Positions 1 to 10,150 of a stretch of DNA of 64,000 bases are shown in pieces (the stretch's first letter is position 1; every line of letters starts with the position of its first letter). The stretch spans positions 24,650,001 to 24,714,000 of the forward strand of contig OX621255.1 of the NCBI GenBank assembly GCA_951640165.1, written 5' to 3'. The stretch is from Pseudoips prasinana. Taxonomy: Eukaryota > Arthropoda > Insecta > Lepidoptera > Nolidae. The translations under genes and the position numbers were made by a program. The notes beneath the pieces were generated by a model. That model saw only the letters and a program-made list of their open reading frames with translations, made no database searches and was not told where the DNA came from.

Positions 1-106
1 ATAAAATTTGCTATGGAGTTAGCTGATACACAGGATTAACACATAGGCTATCTAATTTATATAATTTATAAAGTTTAACGCGGGTAAAACTGCGGGGCAT
101 AGCTAG
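1..106 (+). mobile_element. Heli-1 Helitron, 3' end fragment
   Basis: The segment ends in a GC hairpin (CGCGGGTAAAACTGCGG, about 80-96) followed by GGCATAGCTAG, with the CTAG terminus at 103-106. A 3' hairpin followed by CTRR is the Helitron signature. The same terminus recurs at 11583, 12492, 28630, 31820, 52412 and 57260. The 5' part lies outside the window or is lost. Confidence 0.75.
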
Positions 107-178
107 AATGACATAATCGCCACGCTTGGCAGACGGGTTGGCGAGCGCAGTAAGATGGTCATAGTACACAGAAAGACA
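107..178 (-). mobile_element. RTE-2 non-LTR fragment
   Basis: Reverse complement of the central part of the element at 45190-45444 (cores CGATCGCCAACCC and ACTATGACCATC). It directly abuts the CTAG end of the Helitron fragment. No tail or TSD is visible. Confidence 0.55.
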
Positions 179-209
179 AAAAAATCCTTGTAGTAGCACA
201 TTCAACTGT

Positions 210-560
210 GAAAATTAAACTATTTTCGGACCCTGATTCAATTCCCGTGGATGGGCAATTCCCATCAGGAGATAGGTGAGAAAGAGTCTTGAAGTTGGCG
301 TTCTTACACCCCTATACAGTTAGTAAAGATTTCACTCCTGCCCCCATCTCTTTCCAACCACGCCAGATTCTGCCCTATCTGACTATGAACGTCTTTTGTT
401 AAAAATTGCGTTACTTACGACGCTATATACTCTCGTTCCGTTCTAATCCTTTTCCATATAAATATGTTTGTACATATACTTGAGCATTAAATATAGATTA
501 AAATTGTTATTAATAGTATATCATTGTAATAAATACTTTAGAAGATATCAAACATAAATA
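210..560. other. No feature recognised
   Basis: AT-rich sequence with no match to the other repeats in the window and no convincing reading frame. Confidence 0.5.
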
Positions 561-564
561 ATAG

Positions 565-817
565 ATTGGCAAGTGCTTGCTTTTCACGTCGGAGGTCGTG
601 GGTTCGATCCCACGTAGGACAGATATTTGTGTGCATGGACATGTCTGTTTGTTCTGAGTATGGCTGTAATTATTTATATAGGTATGTATTTACAAGAGAA
701 AAGTAGTATAATATGTAGTTTATCAGTTATCTGGTTTTCCATAGTACAAGCTCTGCCTAGTTTGGGATCAGATGGCCGTGTGTAAATCCCATATATCCCA
801 GGATATTATTATTATTT
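565..817 (+). mobile_element. SINE-A (tRNA-derived)
   Basis: The head carries a tRNA-like B box (GGGTTCGATCCC near 600) and is truncated just upstream of the A box. The body has the conserved ATATTTGTGTGCATG block and the CCATAGTACAAGCTCTGC block, and the tail is GGATATTATTATTATT. It is about 15% diverged from the best copies, so it is an older insertion. Confidence 0.85.
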
Positions 818-872
818 GTGCTTAGAATTAAATATACTTCGTTAACTTGTTATATTAAAATCCATATTTTAT

Positions 873-1424
873 GGACCGGTTGGCGTGGTTGGTAGATACT
901 TGCCTTTTACGCCGCAGGTCGTGGGTTCGATCCCACATAGGACAGATATTTGTGTGCATGAACATGTCTGTTTGATCTGAGTCTGAGTGTAATATATGTT
1001 ACAGTCAGTAGTCGACTGCCTCGTTGGTCTAGCGGGTTCAAATCCTAGGTCGGGCCGAAAGTGATTTTGGGAGTTTACTGTAAAAAAAAAAAATCTCAGA
1101 ATCAGCCCGAAGTCTGAGAGTTGGTGGTATCCCCATGCCTCGGAGAGCATGTTAAGCCGTCGGTCCTGTGCCTGACCTCTTTCTGGTCGTGTCGCTAGGC
1201 GTCCCATCGGATCACGAGAGTGATGGAATAGGAAGTGCTCCTGTGTTTGCGCACACACTTGTGCACTATAATATGTCCCGCGCAGATGGCTAATGTCTAT
1301 TGAGATCGTGGCCGAAATTCGCCTAGGAGGATATTTTATCAGTTATCTGGTTTCCATAGTGCAAGCTAAGCGAAATTTGTGATCAGATGGCCGTGGGTGA
1401 ATTATGTCCCAGGATATATATATA
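873..1424 (+). mobile_element. SINE-A split by a nested SINE-E
   Basis: The head (873-999) shows an A box TGGCGTGGTTGG and B box GGTTCGATCCC. The body resumes at about 1337 with the TATCAGTTATCTGG block and ends at CCCAGGATATATATA. Between the halves lies a SINE-E copy, so this SINE-A is the older element. Confidence 0.85.
1010..1335 (+). mobile_element. SINE-E (tRNA-derived), nested in SINE-A
   Basis: It starts with TGCCTCGTTGGTCTAGCGGG and a B box GGGTTCAAATCC. The non-tRNA body includes AATCAGCCCGAAGTCTGAGA, a CCGTCGGTCCTGTGCCTGAC block and the GGCCGAAATTCG tail motif. Compared with 15768-16131, about 20 bp are deleted between the A and B boxes. Apart from SINE tail drift it is nearly full length. 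Confidence 0.8.
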
Positions 1425-1447
1425 AACCACCGTTCTAACCACTTACA

Positions 1448-1638
1448 GGTTCTCGAGTGGCGATCACGAACCGGAAGACGCTGCATGGGCAGGCCCCCTA
1501 CAAGTTGGACCGACGATCTCACAAGGGTCGTGGGAAGCCGTTGGATGCGGGCAGCGCAGGACCGACTATTGTGGAGATCCTTGGGGGAGGCCTTCGTCCA
1601 GCAATGGAAGTCTTTCGGCTGATATGATGATGATGATG
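1448..1638 (+). mobile_element. RTE-1 LINE 3' end, 5'-truncated, 11-bp TSD
   Basis: A target-site duplication AACCACTTACA flanks the insert at 1437-1447 and 1639-1649. The insert reads through the C-terminus of an RTE-type ORF (motifs GRPPTSWTDDL and LGEAFVQQW, stop TGA at 1620-1622) and ends in a GATATGATGATGATG tail. RTE-clade elements typically have very short 3' UTRs ending in short tandem repeats, which fits. The original start is missing, so any internal ATG is irrelevant. Confidence 0.85.
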
Positions 1639-1645
1639 AACCACT

Positions 1646-1697
1646 TACAAGCGCTTTATACTCGTACAGTCTATGTGAATGAAAACTTGTTTTAAAT
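1646..1697 (+). mobile_element. LINE 3' end fragment (ACAAGCGCTTT type)
   Basis: Resembles the terminal parts of 28950-29065 and 34665-34785 (ACAAGCGCTTT, then a GTGAATRAAAAC polyadenylation-like end). It overlaps the downstream TSD of the RTE-1 insert, so RTE-1 inserted into this older fragment. Confidence 0.45.
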
Positions 1698-1962
1698 ATT
1701 TTATTTAAAACGCATTTGTGTGCATTTCCTTTTACTTTATAGGCATAAAGTTACACCAATTATGTTCAATTTGTGTCGAATTTGGTTCCATGAGTGCGCC
1801 CTAAACTTTCGGCGGTAAGCTAACTTTAATAGGCCTAGGTTCCGAATTATATATACCACAAACTATAGTTCCTTATTTTATAAACTATCGTATCTGTGGA
1901 CTGTTGAACTCTTACCGTCATATATTATGTAATTAATAGAACAACCAATTTTGATTATAATC

Positions 1963-2231
1963 GACGGGTCTGTTGGCGTGGTTGGCAAATGCTCGTTTTT
2001 CACGCCGGAGGTCGTGGGTTCGATTCCCACCCAGGACAGATATTTTGTGTGCATGAACATGTCTGTTTGTCCCGAGTCTGGGTGTTATTATCTATATAAG
2101 TATTTATTTACAAAAGAAAAGTAGAATATGTAGTATATCAGATATCTGGATTCCATAGTACAAGCTCTGCTTAGTTTGGGATCAGATGGCCGTGTGGGAA
2201 TAACAACGTCCCAGGATATTATTATTATTAT
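1963..2231 (+). mobile_element. SINE-A, full length
   Basis: A near-complete copy with A box TGGCGTGGTTGG, B box GGTTCGATTCC, the central ATATTTTGTGTGCATGAAC block, the CATAGTACAAGCTCTGCTTA block and an (ATT)n tail. It is among the best-preserved copies and useful as a reference. Confidence 0.9.
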
Positions 2232-2320
2232 AGTTGAGGTTATATACAAGGTGTAAGATAAATAGTGGATCTAACTTAAGGAGCTTAATTTGCCTATGAA
2301 ACTAAATGAAATGAAATAAG

Positions 2321-2577
2321 AGGCGCTCATAGCTAGCTCACACTGGTCCGTAAGTGATTGGTGAGGTCAAACAACTAGGCTCGCGGTCAGTCCATAGATA
2401 AGTGACCGCCAAAGTGGTTTAATTTCTGAGCGTCTCCGTGCTTCGGAGGGCGCGTTAAGCTATCGGTCCCGGTTGTAGCCATTAGGAAACAGCCGTTTAG
2501 CCATGTCAGAGGGCTACTGGGCGGCTTGAACAACTCTGACACTAGGGTAACCACTGCCCATACGATAAGTAAGTAAA
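2321..2577 (+). mobile_element. 5S-SINE (5S rRNA-derived)
   Basis: The head (CTGGTCCGTAAGTGATTGG... GAGGTCAAACAACTAGG... CAGTCCATAGATAAGTGACC) follows the internal promoter region of insect 5S rRNA (TTAAGCARCGTCGGGC... TAGTACTTAGATGGGGGACC). The tail is a conserved ~130-bp block ending CCACTGCCCATACGATAAGTAAGTAA. A 5S-derived head places it in the SINE3 class. The alignment to 5S rRNA is from memory. Confidence 0.75.
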
Positions 2578-2645
2578 TACATAAGTAGTGGACGTTACTT
2601 AAGGAGTGCTATATACCCACAAAACTTAATTAACTTAACTAATTA

Positions 2646-2769
2646 GTGAGGGTCGCTGGAAGTTGCTAGATGGGAATAGGGGAAGACCGGCAATTTCGGA
2701 GATCTTTAGAGGAGGTCTTTATCCAGCAGTGGGCGTCTTTCGGCTGATATGATGATGATAATGATGATG
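2646..2769 (+). mobile_element. RTE-1 LINE 3' end fragment
   Basis: Matches the last ~120 bp of RTE-1 (AGACCGGCAATTTCGGAGAT... TCTTTCGGCTGATATGATG) with a degraded ATG-repeat tail. AACTA sits on both sides, a weak possible TSD. Confidence 0.75.
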
Positions 2770-2888
2770 AAACTAGTTTGTGTAATAAGAAAAAGAATTC
2801 TTGCCACCCATTACAAAATACATCAAGAGATGGATTTAGATTATTGTATGGAGAGTTATTTTTTTTGTGTTTTTCACATATTGATGAT

Positions 2889-3043
2889 ACCAGCAGCGCC
2901 TCCTTTGTACTAGCTACCACGTAACTGCGGTCGCCAACTCGCTTGCAAAGCGCGGTGACTCCTTAGTTACCGCGTCACGTACCTGTTCTGTAACGTTGCC
3001 CTCTAAATGGCAACGTTACAGAAACCTTTGGGGAAGGCCATTT
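2889..3043 (+). mobile_element. RTE-3 non-LTR fragment
   Basis: Contains CAGCAGCGCCTCC, the CGCCAACTCGCTTGCAAAGC block and ACGTTACAGAAACCTTTGG, matching 38101-38330 in reverse. No tail is preserved. Confidence 0.55.
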
Positions 3044-3204
3044 TTTTGCGGCTCTCTTCTCCGGGTCGTCCACTTAGGTAGCTAGGGAAAGCTGCAGGCT
3101 AGCTAGGGTAGGTTCCTCAGCGGCGAGGATCGCGTTGGCCCCTTAACACGTGATTAGTAATCCCGTGGAAGTGGTCAGACCCCATTTCGAATTTCATATT
3201 TTTA

Positions 3205-3306
3205 CTTTATCGACTGCTTGAGCTGTGGCTCGAACCCCATCAGGTATTAGTCGCTTAAATTAAGCTACTGGTTGAGAGCCTTTTGCGCTAGCCAACTACT
3301 CCTTGT
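3205..3306 (-). mobile_element. tRNA-like SINE relic, unassigned
   Basis: Read on the minus strand it has TAGTTGGCTAGCGCAAAAGG (A-box-like) and GGGGTTCGAGCC (B-box-like) at tRNA spacing. No second copy was recognised in the window. Confidence 0.4.
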
Positions 3307-3336
3307 CTTCAATTCTTTAATGTTAGTGCTAAATGT

Positions 3337-3505
3337 AACAATATTAGATTAGTAACTTGCTATTTAATATTTATTTAAGGATTTAAAAAATGTTACGAAA
3401 CAGACCACAGTCACTTCACTGAATTCAACTATTATGTACTGCAATGTGAGCTTGACAAGTACAAGTGTATGTTAATACCCAAGTGCTGAAATTAAATATA
3501 AATTC
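3337..3505 (+). mobile_element. LINE 3' end (AAGTGCTGAA type)
   Basis: The reverse complement recurs inside SINE-A at 35267-35586 (GACAAGTACAAGTGTATGTT, then AATACCCAAGTGCTGAA), and a 25-bp piece recurs at 15618-15643. The shared end is a retroposon 3' terminus. Confidence 0.55.
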
Positions 3506-3509
3506 AAGT

Positions 3510-5475
3510 ATTTCATTATTTCAGCAGAAGATGATGATGTACAAGGCAAGTGCCTTCTCTCAAAATGAAAGGGCCATAGTCCATCACACTTTGCTAGTGC
3601 GGGTTGGCAGACCCCAAATGCCATCAATAACTTTTTTGGACGAGCCTCATGTAGGTTTCCCCACTATGCTTTCCTTCACTTTGAAATACCTACGAGATAA
3701 TTGATTTCTTGTACAGATATGAATTCAAAAAGTCTGTGGTGCTGACTGCACAATCCAAACCGTGGTCCAAAGGTTAAACATATTATTATTAAGTATTATT
3801 GTTGTTTGGGGCTTGATATCTTGTTGACATTTTGCTACCTCGACCATTTCTGATCTATTGTAGCAGAGCTTCTTGACTTTGTTAGAGTTCACTGTGTAAT
3901 CCTTCCTATATATATAGCTTTAATAAACTTCCACAATTATTGTGCAGTGAGTGTTTGTATCTATTCCAGTTGCATGATATGCTGTCCCAAGTAGATACGT
4001 CTACACCGCATCAGCGATGCGCACGAGCACAAAATATGCACAGGAGTTCTCTATTATACCTGCAAATTGTACTGGCGGCCAACTTTAGGTTGAACATGTG
4101 CAGGGTTTTGTAACGTTTGAATACAAGTAATTATTTCGACAATTTTTGTTGCAGCCTCTAATAACAGCCTAAAGTGGTCAAACCTATATCGACTAAACTA
4201 TCTTTATGTTGAAACTTTGCTAAGCCAATAATACTATTCAAAATAATAAAAGACGTCTAAACGGTTAATAGACGAATAGGCATAGACTGATGACAATTAG
4301 CAATGGAAGTAACTATTGGAAAAAGATATTAAGAACCACATAGTTATCAGAGTAACTTCAACTAAATATAATCAGATATAAGATTAAAATTCGCACTTCC
4401 ATTATGTGTCTCCATTTCTTTTTCACTTCAATTGGCTCAATTACTTCGACTGGTTTAAATTGTAAGAAAGCGCATCGCTACCCATTTCATCGATGAATAC
4501 ACATTATTTATTAATCTCTTGAATGTTTAAATAGTGGCTTAATTTTAATCCCGTCCGCCATTTGCAATTTAGTTACCTGTGCAAAAAAAAATTGCGTTCG
4601 GGAATCGCATGACAGATCTGATCAGCGGAGCGTTAATTTTACGCAAAATTAAAAGGTGCCGCCTCATTATACTCATATTGGATTTGCTGCGCCAAAAAAG
4701 ATGACCAATTGCGAGTGGTGCACACATCTAAGGGTTCCGTATAGTCCCATATTATTCAAATAATGAATCACATTTAAACTTCCACAAATAAAAAAACCAT
4801 TGTGTAAATAACCGCCTTTATTTTACAGGTTTTGTGGTATATGTAATATTTTAATAAATATGTGCAATATCAGCTGGTTTCAAAGGTAAGCTAAAGTTAT
4901 CTGGTAGAAAATACAAAATCTACAAAAAATCGTCTACATACTTATATACACACACACAAACATACATACATTCTATCTATAGTTCTTCTTTAAAAAAATT
5001 CTTAGTAATAATCTTTTATCTGTTAAATAACAGATTTTAAAAGCCCATACTAAATAACACAACAAAATAATTATATATATGTATATTGACATGCAAATAT
5101 GCAACTGTAGAGGAGAAAATAATATTATTTATTACACGGTCTTTGAAGTTGGGCTGGTAAAAGTTGGAACAAATAAAATTTCGATTTAAAACTGATGAAC
5201 GAACGGACGAACGATGTCATAGCTTAGAAGAAACGGGTCTTTTACCCATGGAACCCAAAAATGAGCAAAAAATCACCAAATGACATTTGGTAGCACTGTA
5301 ACAGTAATTATTTAAACGTTTTCTTATTCAATGTTTGTTCGTCTGTAAGTTGTCAAGAATAATTCCATTTAAGCTTTAACTTACAATTTAGTTTACTTAC
5401 TCTTCCATGTGGGTTCTTTAAGCCGGTGCATGCGCATTTGTACAAAAGTATTTGAACAATGGTAGCTTTGGGCAA
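3510..5475. other. No gene recognised, mostly single-copy
   Basis: About 2 kb of AT-rich sequence. The short reading frame at 3465-3704 has no recognisable domain and starts inside a LINE 3' end, so it was not called. No repeat family from this window was identified here. Confidence 0.5.
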
Positions 5476-5477
5476 TA

Positions 5478-6000
5478 AATATCCCGGGACATTATTCACA
5501 CACGGCCATCTGATCTCAAACTAAGCAGAGGTTGTACTATGGAAACCAGATAACTGATATGCTACATAAATACTACTTTTGTTTTATAAATACACTAGCT
5601 GTGCTCCTCCCCCGTAGGTGATAGCGTGATAATATTTAGCCTATAGATATGTTGGCCCGACGTCTTAGTAATATTAATGCAAAATTTGAAGAAAATCCAT
5701 GCGGTGCTATTTGAGTTTAGCCCGGACATCCATACAGACAAACAGACACACAGCCAAAAATTCTAAAAACTATATTTTTGTCTCGATATCGATTGTAGTC
5801 CAAAGTATGCTTTTAAAAAAATTCAATGTACCTACAGTTTTGACTTTCTTACGATTTTATTATATGTATAGATATATGTATAGATACTTATATAGATATT
5901 TACACCCAGACATGTTCATGCACACAAATATCTGTAGAGGGAGGGAATCGAACCCACGATCTGCGGCGTGAAAGGCAAGTATTTATCAACCACACCAAAA
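5478..6000 (-). mobile_element. SINE-A split by a nested Heli-1
   Basis: The tail half (5478-5594: CCCGGGACATTATTCACACAC... CATAGTACAACC in reverse) and the head half (5873-6000, ending in the B box as GGAATCGAACCCACG) are separated by a Helitron. The SINE predates the Helitron. Confidence 0.85.
5595..5872 (-). mobile_element. Heli-1 Helitron, near-complete, terminal hairpin deleted
   Basis: On the minus strand it starts TCTATACATATAATA and ends CAGCTAG, inserted between A and T as Helitrons do. Compared with 12492-12804, about 40 bp carrying the CGCGGG/CCGCG hairpin are missing next to CTAG. It is an AT-rich body with no Rep/helicase coding, so non-autonomous. Confidence 0.8.
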
Positions 6001-6030
6001 TGGTAGAAGTAAACTCACCTCTGTTGCTGT

Positions 6031-6098
6031 TATTAATCTTTGCCAGGGCGGCCAGCTTCAACGGTGATTAGCCAACTACGCAGGGCATAATATACTGC
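6031..6098 (-). mobile_element. SINE-E tail relic
   Basis: GGGCGGCCAGCTTCAACGGT, then a GATTAGCC block and ACGCAGGGCATAATATACTG, matches the reversed SINE-E tail (compare 20868-20935). Confidence 0.5.
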
Positions 6099-6264
6099 AA
6101 AACATAAGCGCTCTCTCTATTCTCTTACTCTTATGAACCGTTCTAATGGTCAAGCAATGGTTTTCAAAGCACAGGTTTTTATCTATTTTGAAGTTCTGGG
6201 AAGTAACCATTTTGTTAATAAAATTGTACTAAGTAACTGTTTACCTTATGATAATGCCTATGTA

Positions 6265-6399
6265 CAGACGCCAGCACATCCAGCTACTCCAATCTGTCAA
6301 ATTTCTTTTATAGATTTTCAACTTTATTAGAAAAGCATAAGGTCGACTTTTAATTGGAGAAATTTGACAGATTGGGGTAGCTTGATGTGCTGGCGTCTG
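6265..6399. mobile_element. MITE-T, Tc1/mariner-type palindromic MITE
   Basis: TIRs of about 40 bp start CAGACGCCAGCACATC; TA dinucleotides flank both ends (6263-6264, 6400-6401). The element is 135 bp, almost entirely palindromic, with no coding capacity. TA duplication plus a CAG start is the Tc1/mariner pattern. Confidence 0.85.
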
Positions 6400-6710
6400 T
6401 ACCTATTTTTGTTCTGTTTTGATTAGGAAATAAAAAAATATTAACTAAGCCATTAGTTTACGTATGGGCAGTAGTTACCCTAATGTCAGAGTTGTGAGTG
6501 ACCATACTAGTGAGTATGATATCTGAATTCATAAAAATTGGAAAAGCCAGGAAGGAATAATCACCGATAAAAACAAATTGAAATTAATGTAAGAGGATAG
6601 AATTTGCTTAACTACAGCTCAATATTTGCAAGCAGCATTCCTTGCAGACCTAGTACACCTCTATTACATCTGATGTTGGCTGCAAAGAGCCCCCTTGAAA
6701 ACTTATCAAT

Positions 6711-6784
6711 GATGGCGTGTCTTCGACGACGCACGTTCTTCCAATCCTGTAGTGGGACTATACTCTATCCATTTATATATTAAT
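6711..6784 (+). repeat. Left arm of a 1.2-kb inverted repeat pair
   Basis: GATGGCGTGTCTTCGACGAC and the ~54 bp that follow are repeated in inverted orientation at 7857-7927 with about 10 mismatches. The arms may be the ends of a decayed DNA transposon of about 1.2 kb. Confidence 0.6.
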
Positions 6785-7140
6785 AGTACCTAAAGTAGGG
6801 ACAATTTAATATAGTAGATCACTTTTGACACTTCATCAAAATTCAACAACGTAACCTTAACCGGCGTGCATAGAATAATATTCATTTTTTCGTAGTTAGA
6901 ACTGCACATTTGCTTAATTTGTTTTTACTTAATTACGATTTATCTTTATTGTAATAATTACCAAATAATGTCATTTTACAATTTACTTTACTAGTAACTA
7001 ACAGATGTCAAAGGTGATATAGCCCTACTATAGACTACGCTTCAGGTAAAAATGTCATGCAATAAACTGTATCTGATTCCTTAAAAAAAACATAAAAATA
7101 TTAAATCACAAGTTTTTGAAGACATCGAATCTATAATAAT

Positions 7141-7340
7141 AAAATATATCTTAGGACATTATTCACACAAGAACATCTGATCCCAAACTAAGCAAAGCTT
7201 GTACTATGGAAACCCGATAACTGATATACTACATATACCTACTACTTTTTTTCTTGTAAATACATACTTATATAGATAATTACACCCAGACTCAGGACAA
7301 ACAGGCATGTTCATGCACAGCATTTACCAAACTAGACGTT
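7141..7340 (-). mobile_element. SINE-A, head truncated
   Basis: Reverse tail and body (ACATTATTCACACAAGAACA, then CCCAAACTAAGCAAAGC) up to ACAGGCATGTTCATGCACAG. The tRNA part is reduced to a short remnant. It sits between the arms of the 6711/7927 inverted repeat. Confidence 0.8.
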
Positions 7341-7702
7341 ATTACTCAAAAATTAAGGCTGCCATTGAAAATACACTAATTGGGCTGAAGTGGATATTTC
7401 ATTTATGTGTTCTTTGTGTATTATAGTATTAAGAAATCCATGATAAGTACTATCCGGTGGTCAGACGGATAAAAATTAGGGAACTGAAATCCAATTTAGT
7501 AAATGGATTTCAATTAGATAAGTATCGGGTGAAAGGTAGCCAAGGAAGAATTTCTTCCCCTCCATTTCGATGATGGCCGTTGTGGTGGCGCCGGAAAATT
7601 GGAGCCAATATGTTATTTGTCTTTCGTTGAGCACTTTTCTCATTGGAGGAAAATATGCGGTAATATAGGGACAATCGAAGGATTCTTCAATCCTTCTATG
7701 TA

Positions 7703-7835
7703 CAGATGCCAGCACATCCAGCTACCCCAATCTGTCAAATTTATTTTATAGATTTTTAACTTTATCACCAAAGCCTAAGGTCCTTTCAATTGGGGAAATT
7801 TGACAGATTGGGGTAGCTTGATGTGCTGGCGTCTG
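7703..7835. mobile_element. MITE-T, palindromic MITE
   Basis: CAGATGCCAGCACATCCAGC is mirrored by GCTTGATGTGCTGGCGTCTG; flanking TA at 7701-7702 and 7836-7837. Confidence 0.85.
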
Positions 7836-7856
7836 TACATGACGCAAGTCTAGGTA

Positions 7857-7927
7857 ATATTAATATATGAATGGATATAGTCCAACTGCAGGATTGGAAG
7901 AACGTGTGTTGTCGAAGACACGCCATC
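7857..7927 (-). repeat. Right arm of the 1.2-kb inverted repeat pair
   Basis: Ends GTCGAAGACACGCCATC, the mirror of 6711-6727. See the left arm. Confidence 0.6.
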
Positions 7928-8275
7928 CTTGCCACGTCTTTACTTTATGGAATTTTAGGTTGGCTTACAGAGAATAATTTGTTTGAGATTTAGGGACTTT
8001 AAATTGTAAAATAAATCGCTACATGCTGACTATACCTAAATTGTTAATATAGAGACATATTAACACTTTAGGTACAGTAAGCAACATAATACATACAAGG
8101 AATAAATTGTATATCACGTTATTAATTCGATAGTTTGGCAAATACAGCATTCTTAGTCATAAATGGATTTTTAAAGTAATTGAGGTAGACTTACCAATAT
8201 TATTTTCTTCCGTGATATGGCTAGCAATAATATTTTCAGTCAAGTAAGGACCCTTTAATGTACTCCTACTTGAAT

Positions 8276-8332
8276 TTCAGCTATGGTGGCCAGCCTCAAT
8301 GGAGATTAGCCGTTTCAATAGAACATATTATA
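8276..8332 (-). mobile_element. SINE-E tail relic
   Basis: GGCCAGCCTCAATGGAGATT followed by AGCC matches the reversed SINE-E tail. Confidence 0.45.
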
Positions 8333-8474
8333 TTTAAGAGAGGACACAGCGTTGATGCACTCAAAGAGTAGTCTGACTGGGGAAGTACCTCCTCCTTACA
8401 GAAGACATTCCTTAATAATAACATTAATAACTTAATGTGGTGTTTTTGTGTTTTGTGTGTGAGTAAGGTCGCTA

Positions 8475-8670
8475 GAGCTCATCGGGGTGGTGAGAAGGGA
8501 GGGTGCATCACTAGTTTGGTGACTCTTTTAAAGGCCGGCAACGCACTCGCGAGTCTCGCGAACCGTCGCGTCTGGTGTGGCGAGTGTACATGTGCGGCGG
8601 TGTTCACTTACCATCAGGTGACCCACTTACTTCTTTGTCGCTCTATTGTGTATATAAAAAAATATATAAG
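8475..8670 (+). mobile_element. Lepidopteran poly(A) retroposon (GGCAACGCAC repeat)
   Basis: Starts AGCTCATCGGGGTGG, continues GGCCGGCAACGCACTCGCGA, CACTTACCATCAGGTGACCC, and ends with a T/A-rich tail. Copies lie at 12810-12957, 17466-17642, 56205-56375 and 59808-60075. It resembles the very common lepidopteran Bm1-like repeat. The family name is from memory and not certain. Confidence 0.7.
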
Positions 8671-9040
8671 TATTAAGTATGCTGATCTCCAATTAGGATA
8701 GTCCAAGCCATCGGATCATGTAATTTGTATGCGAAATACTAATAATACATTATATTGATTTTATGAGGTTTGCCGAGCATTTATTTAATGAAAACTTATT
8801 TATTCCTTAAACAGGTTGTGCACTATACGAGACCACATCAATTTCAGCCTTATCACTTTGAACTAAGGTCCAAAAATGATAAAAATAAAATATATCCTGG
8901 TTAAGGGTTATTCAGTAGTGTATTTAGATCAGTTAATTTGTAATTTACATCCTTAAGTATGGTTGCTCCAAATTTCACACAGCGCACGCGCTGCAACTCA
9001 GTGAGCAAATTCTCAATATGGGATTGCGAGTCTAAATACA
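8671..9040. other. No feature recognised
   Basis: AT-rich single-copy sequence with no convincing reading frame or repeat. Confidence 0.5.
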
Positions 9041-9043
9041 TAT

Positions 9044-9296
9044 AATAATAATATCTGGGGACAATGTCACACGGATCATCCTAGCCCCAAACTAAGCAAA
9101 GCTTGTACTATGGGTACCAGGCGACGATATACATACTTATATAGATAGATAAATACTTATATACATAGAAAACATCCATGACTCAGAAACAAATATTCGT
9201 GCTCATCACATAAATATTTGCACTTACCGGGATTCGAACCCAGGACCACCAGCTTCGTAGGCAGGAGCACTACCAACTAGGCTACGGTGACCGTCA
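9044..9296 (-). mobile_element. SINE-B (tRNA-derived), full length
   Basis: Read on the minus strand: A box TAGCCTAGTTGG and B box GGGTTCGAATCCC at tRNA spacing, a central ATATTTATGTGATGAGCAC block, a CCATAGTACAAGCTTTGC block shared with SINE-A, and an (ATT)n tail. Other copies are at 24205, 42541, 55155 and 62607. Confidence 0.9.
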
Positions 9297-9504
9297 TATA
9301 GGTCAATGTATAGGTACAGGCGGCAAAATTAAAAATTTTCGTTAAGGTCTGCCTCTTACTTTAGACCGTGTTTTTGATATCCCTTATTAGGGTTTAGTGT
9401 GTCTATAAGTAAAAATAATACAGAAAGGCCTAGAAGATGTGGTTCAAATGTGCATAGATTTGAAGTTATCATCAATCATAACAATAAATTTAGGTAAAAA
9501 ATTT

Positions 9505-9890
9505 AACCCTGTATGACGAATCATTACGTTTCCGACGTTGCTAAACTTCGCAGTAACTAGTAGTGTCGCTAATGTTAATATTTATCGATTTTTAATATAA
9601 TATACTCGATGTACGTCATTGAAGGGTTAAAAAGAACTCTACTTCAAAAACTGCACAAAACTGACCATACGAGTAATTATATAACATAAAAATTTACACT
9701 CATAATGATGAATAACTAGTTTTGCGACGTTGCCAAACTTGGTATTAACTAGTGTAGTAAAGTAGTAGTATCAGGCTCCATAATGTTAATTTCTATCGAT
9801 GTATAATATATTACCTACTCGATGCACGTCTTTCAAGAGTTAAAAAAGAACTCTACTTCAAAACCTCCACAAAACAGAACATAGTTTAAA
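9505..9890 (+). repeat. Diverged direct duplication, two ~200-bp units
   Basis: Units at about 9505-9690 and 9715-9890 share, in order, GACGTTGC, AACTAGT, TAATGTTAAT, TATCGAT, ACTCGATG and AAGAACTCTACTTCAAAA at an offset of about 210 bp. The spacing differs by indels. No coding sequence. Confidence 0.65.
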
Positions 9891-9904
9891 AATATAAAAC
9901 AATC

Positions 9905-10150
9905 GAACATGACAAAATGTCGAAACAGCAAGGAGCGGGCTCGCGAACACGCGGGAACATTCTTAAAAAAAAAGAAGCAAAGCTCAAAGAACGGCAGACA
10001 TTCAAATAAACAGCATCGCAGCGCGTTGGCGCCAACGTTCCGCCGCCATTTTTTTTTTCATTTTCGTGGGACCACGATTCAATTTGCTGAGTATCAACCG
10101 CTGAGGTCACAATGTCAGGTTTTACCTCCCGCTAATTAACTAGGGCGCCA
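9905..10150. promoter_or_regulatory. GC-richer promoter-like patch
   Basis: Within AT-rich surroundings this stretch holds the perfect palindrome CGTTGGCGCCAACG (10024-10037), which contains the E2F-type core TTGGCGCCAA, followed 4 bp later by CCGCCAT, a YY1-like motif. No downstream exon was found. The two small frames covering it look like chance. Speculative. Confidence 0.25.

Noticed and set aside
869..1258. 129-codon minus-strand ORF
   Set aside because: It is antisense of SINE-A and SINE-E sequence, and the same peptide strings recur wherever these SINEs do.
2340..2420. 5S rRNA gene
   Set aside because: Only the internal-promoter part resembles 5S rRNA, and it is fused to a SINE tail in many copies; no full-length 5S sequence is present.
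9240..9293. tRNA gene (perfect A and B boxes)
   Set aside because: The boxes belong to the head of SINE-B: the same sequence continues into a SINE body and (ATT)n tail at five loci, and no clean acceptor stem or poly(T) terminator follows.
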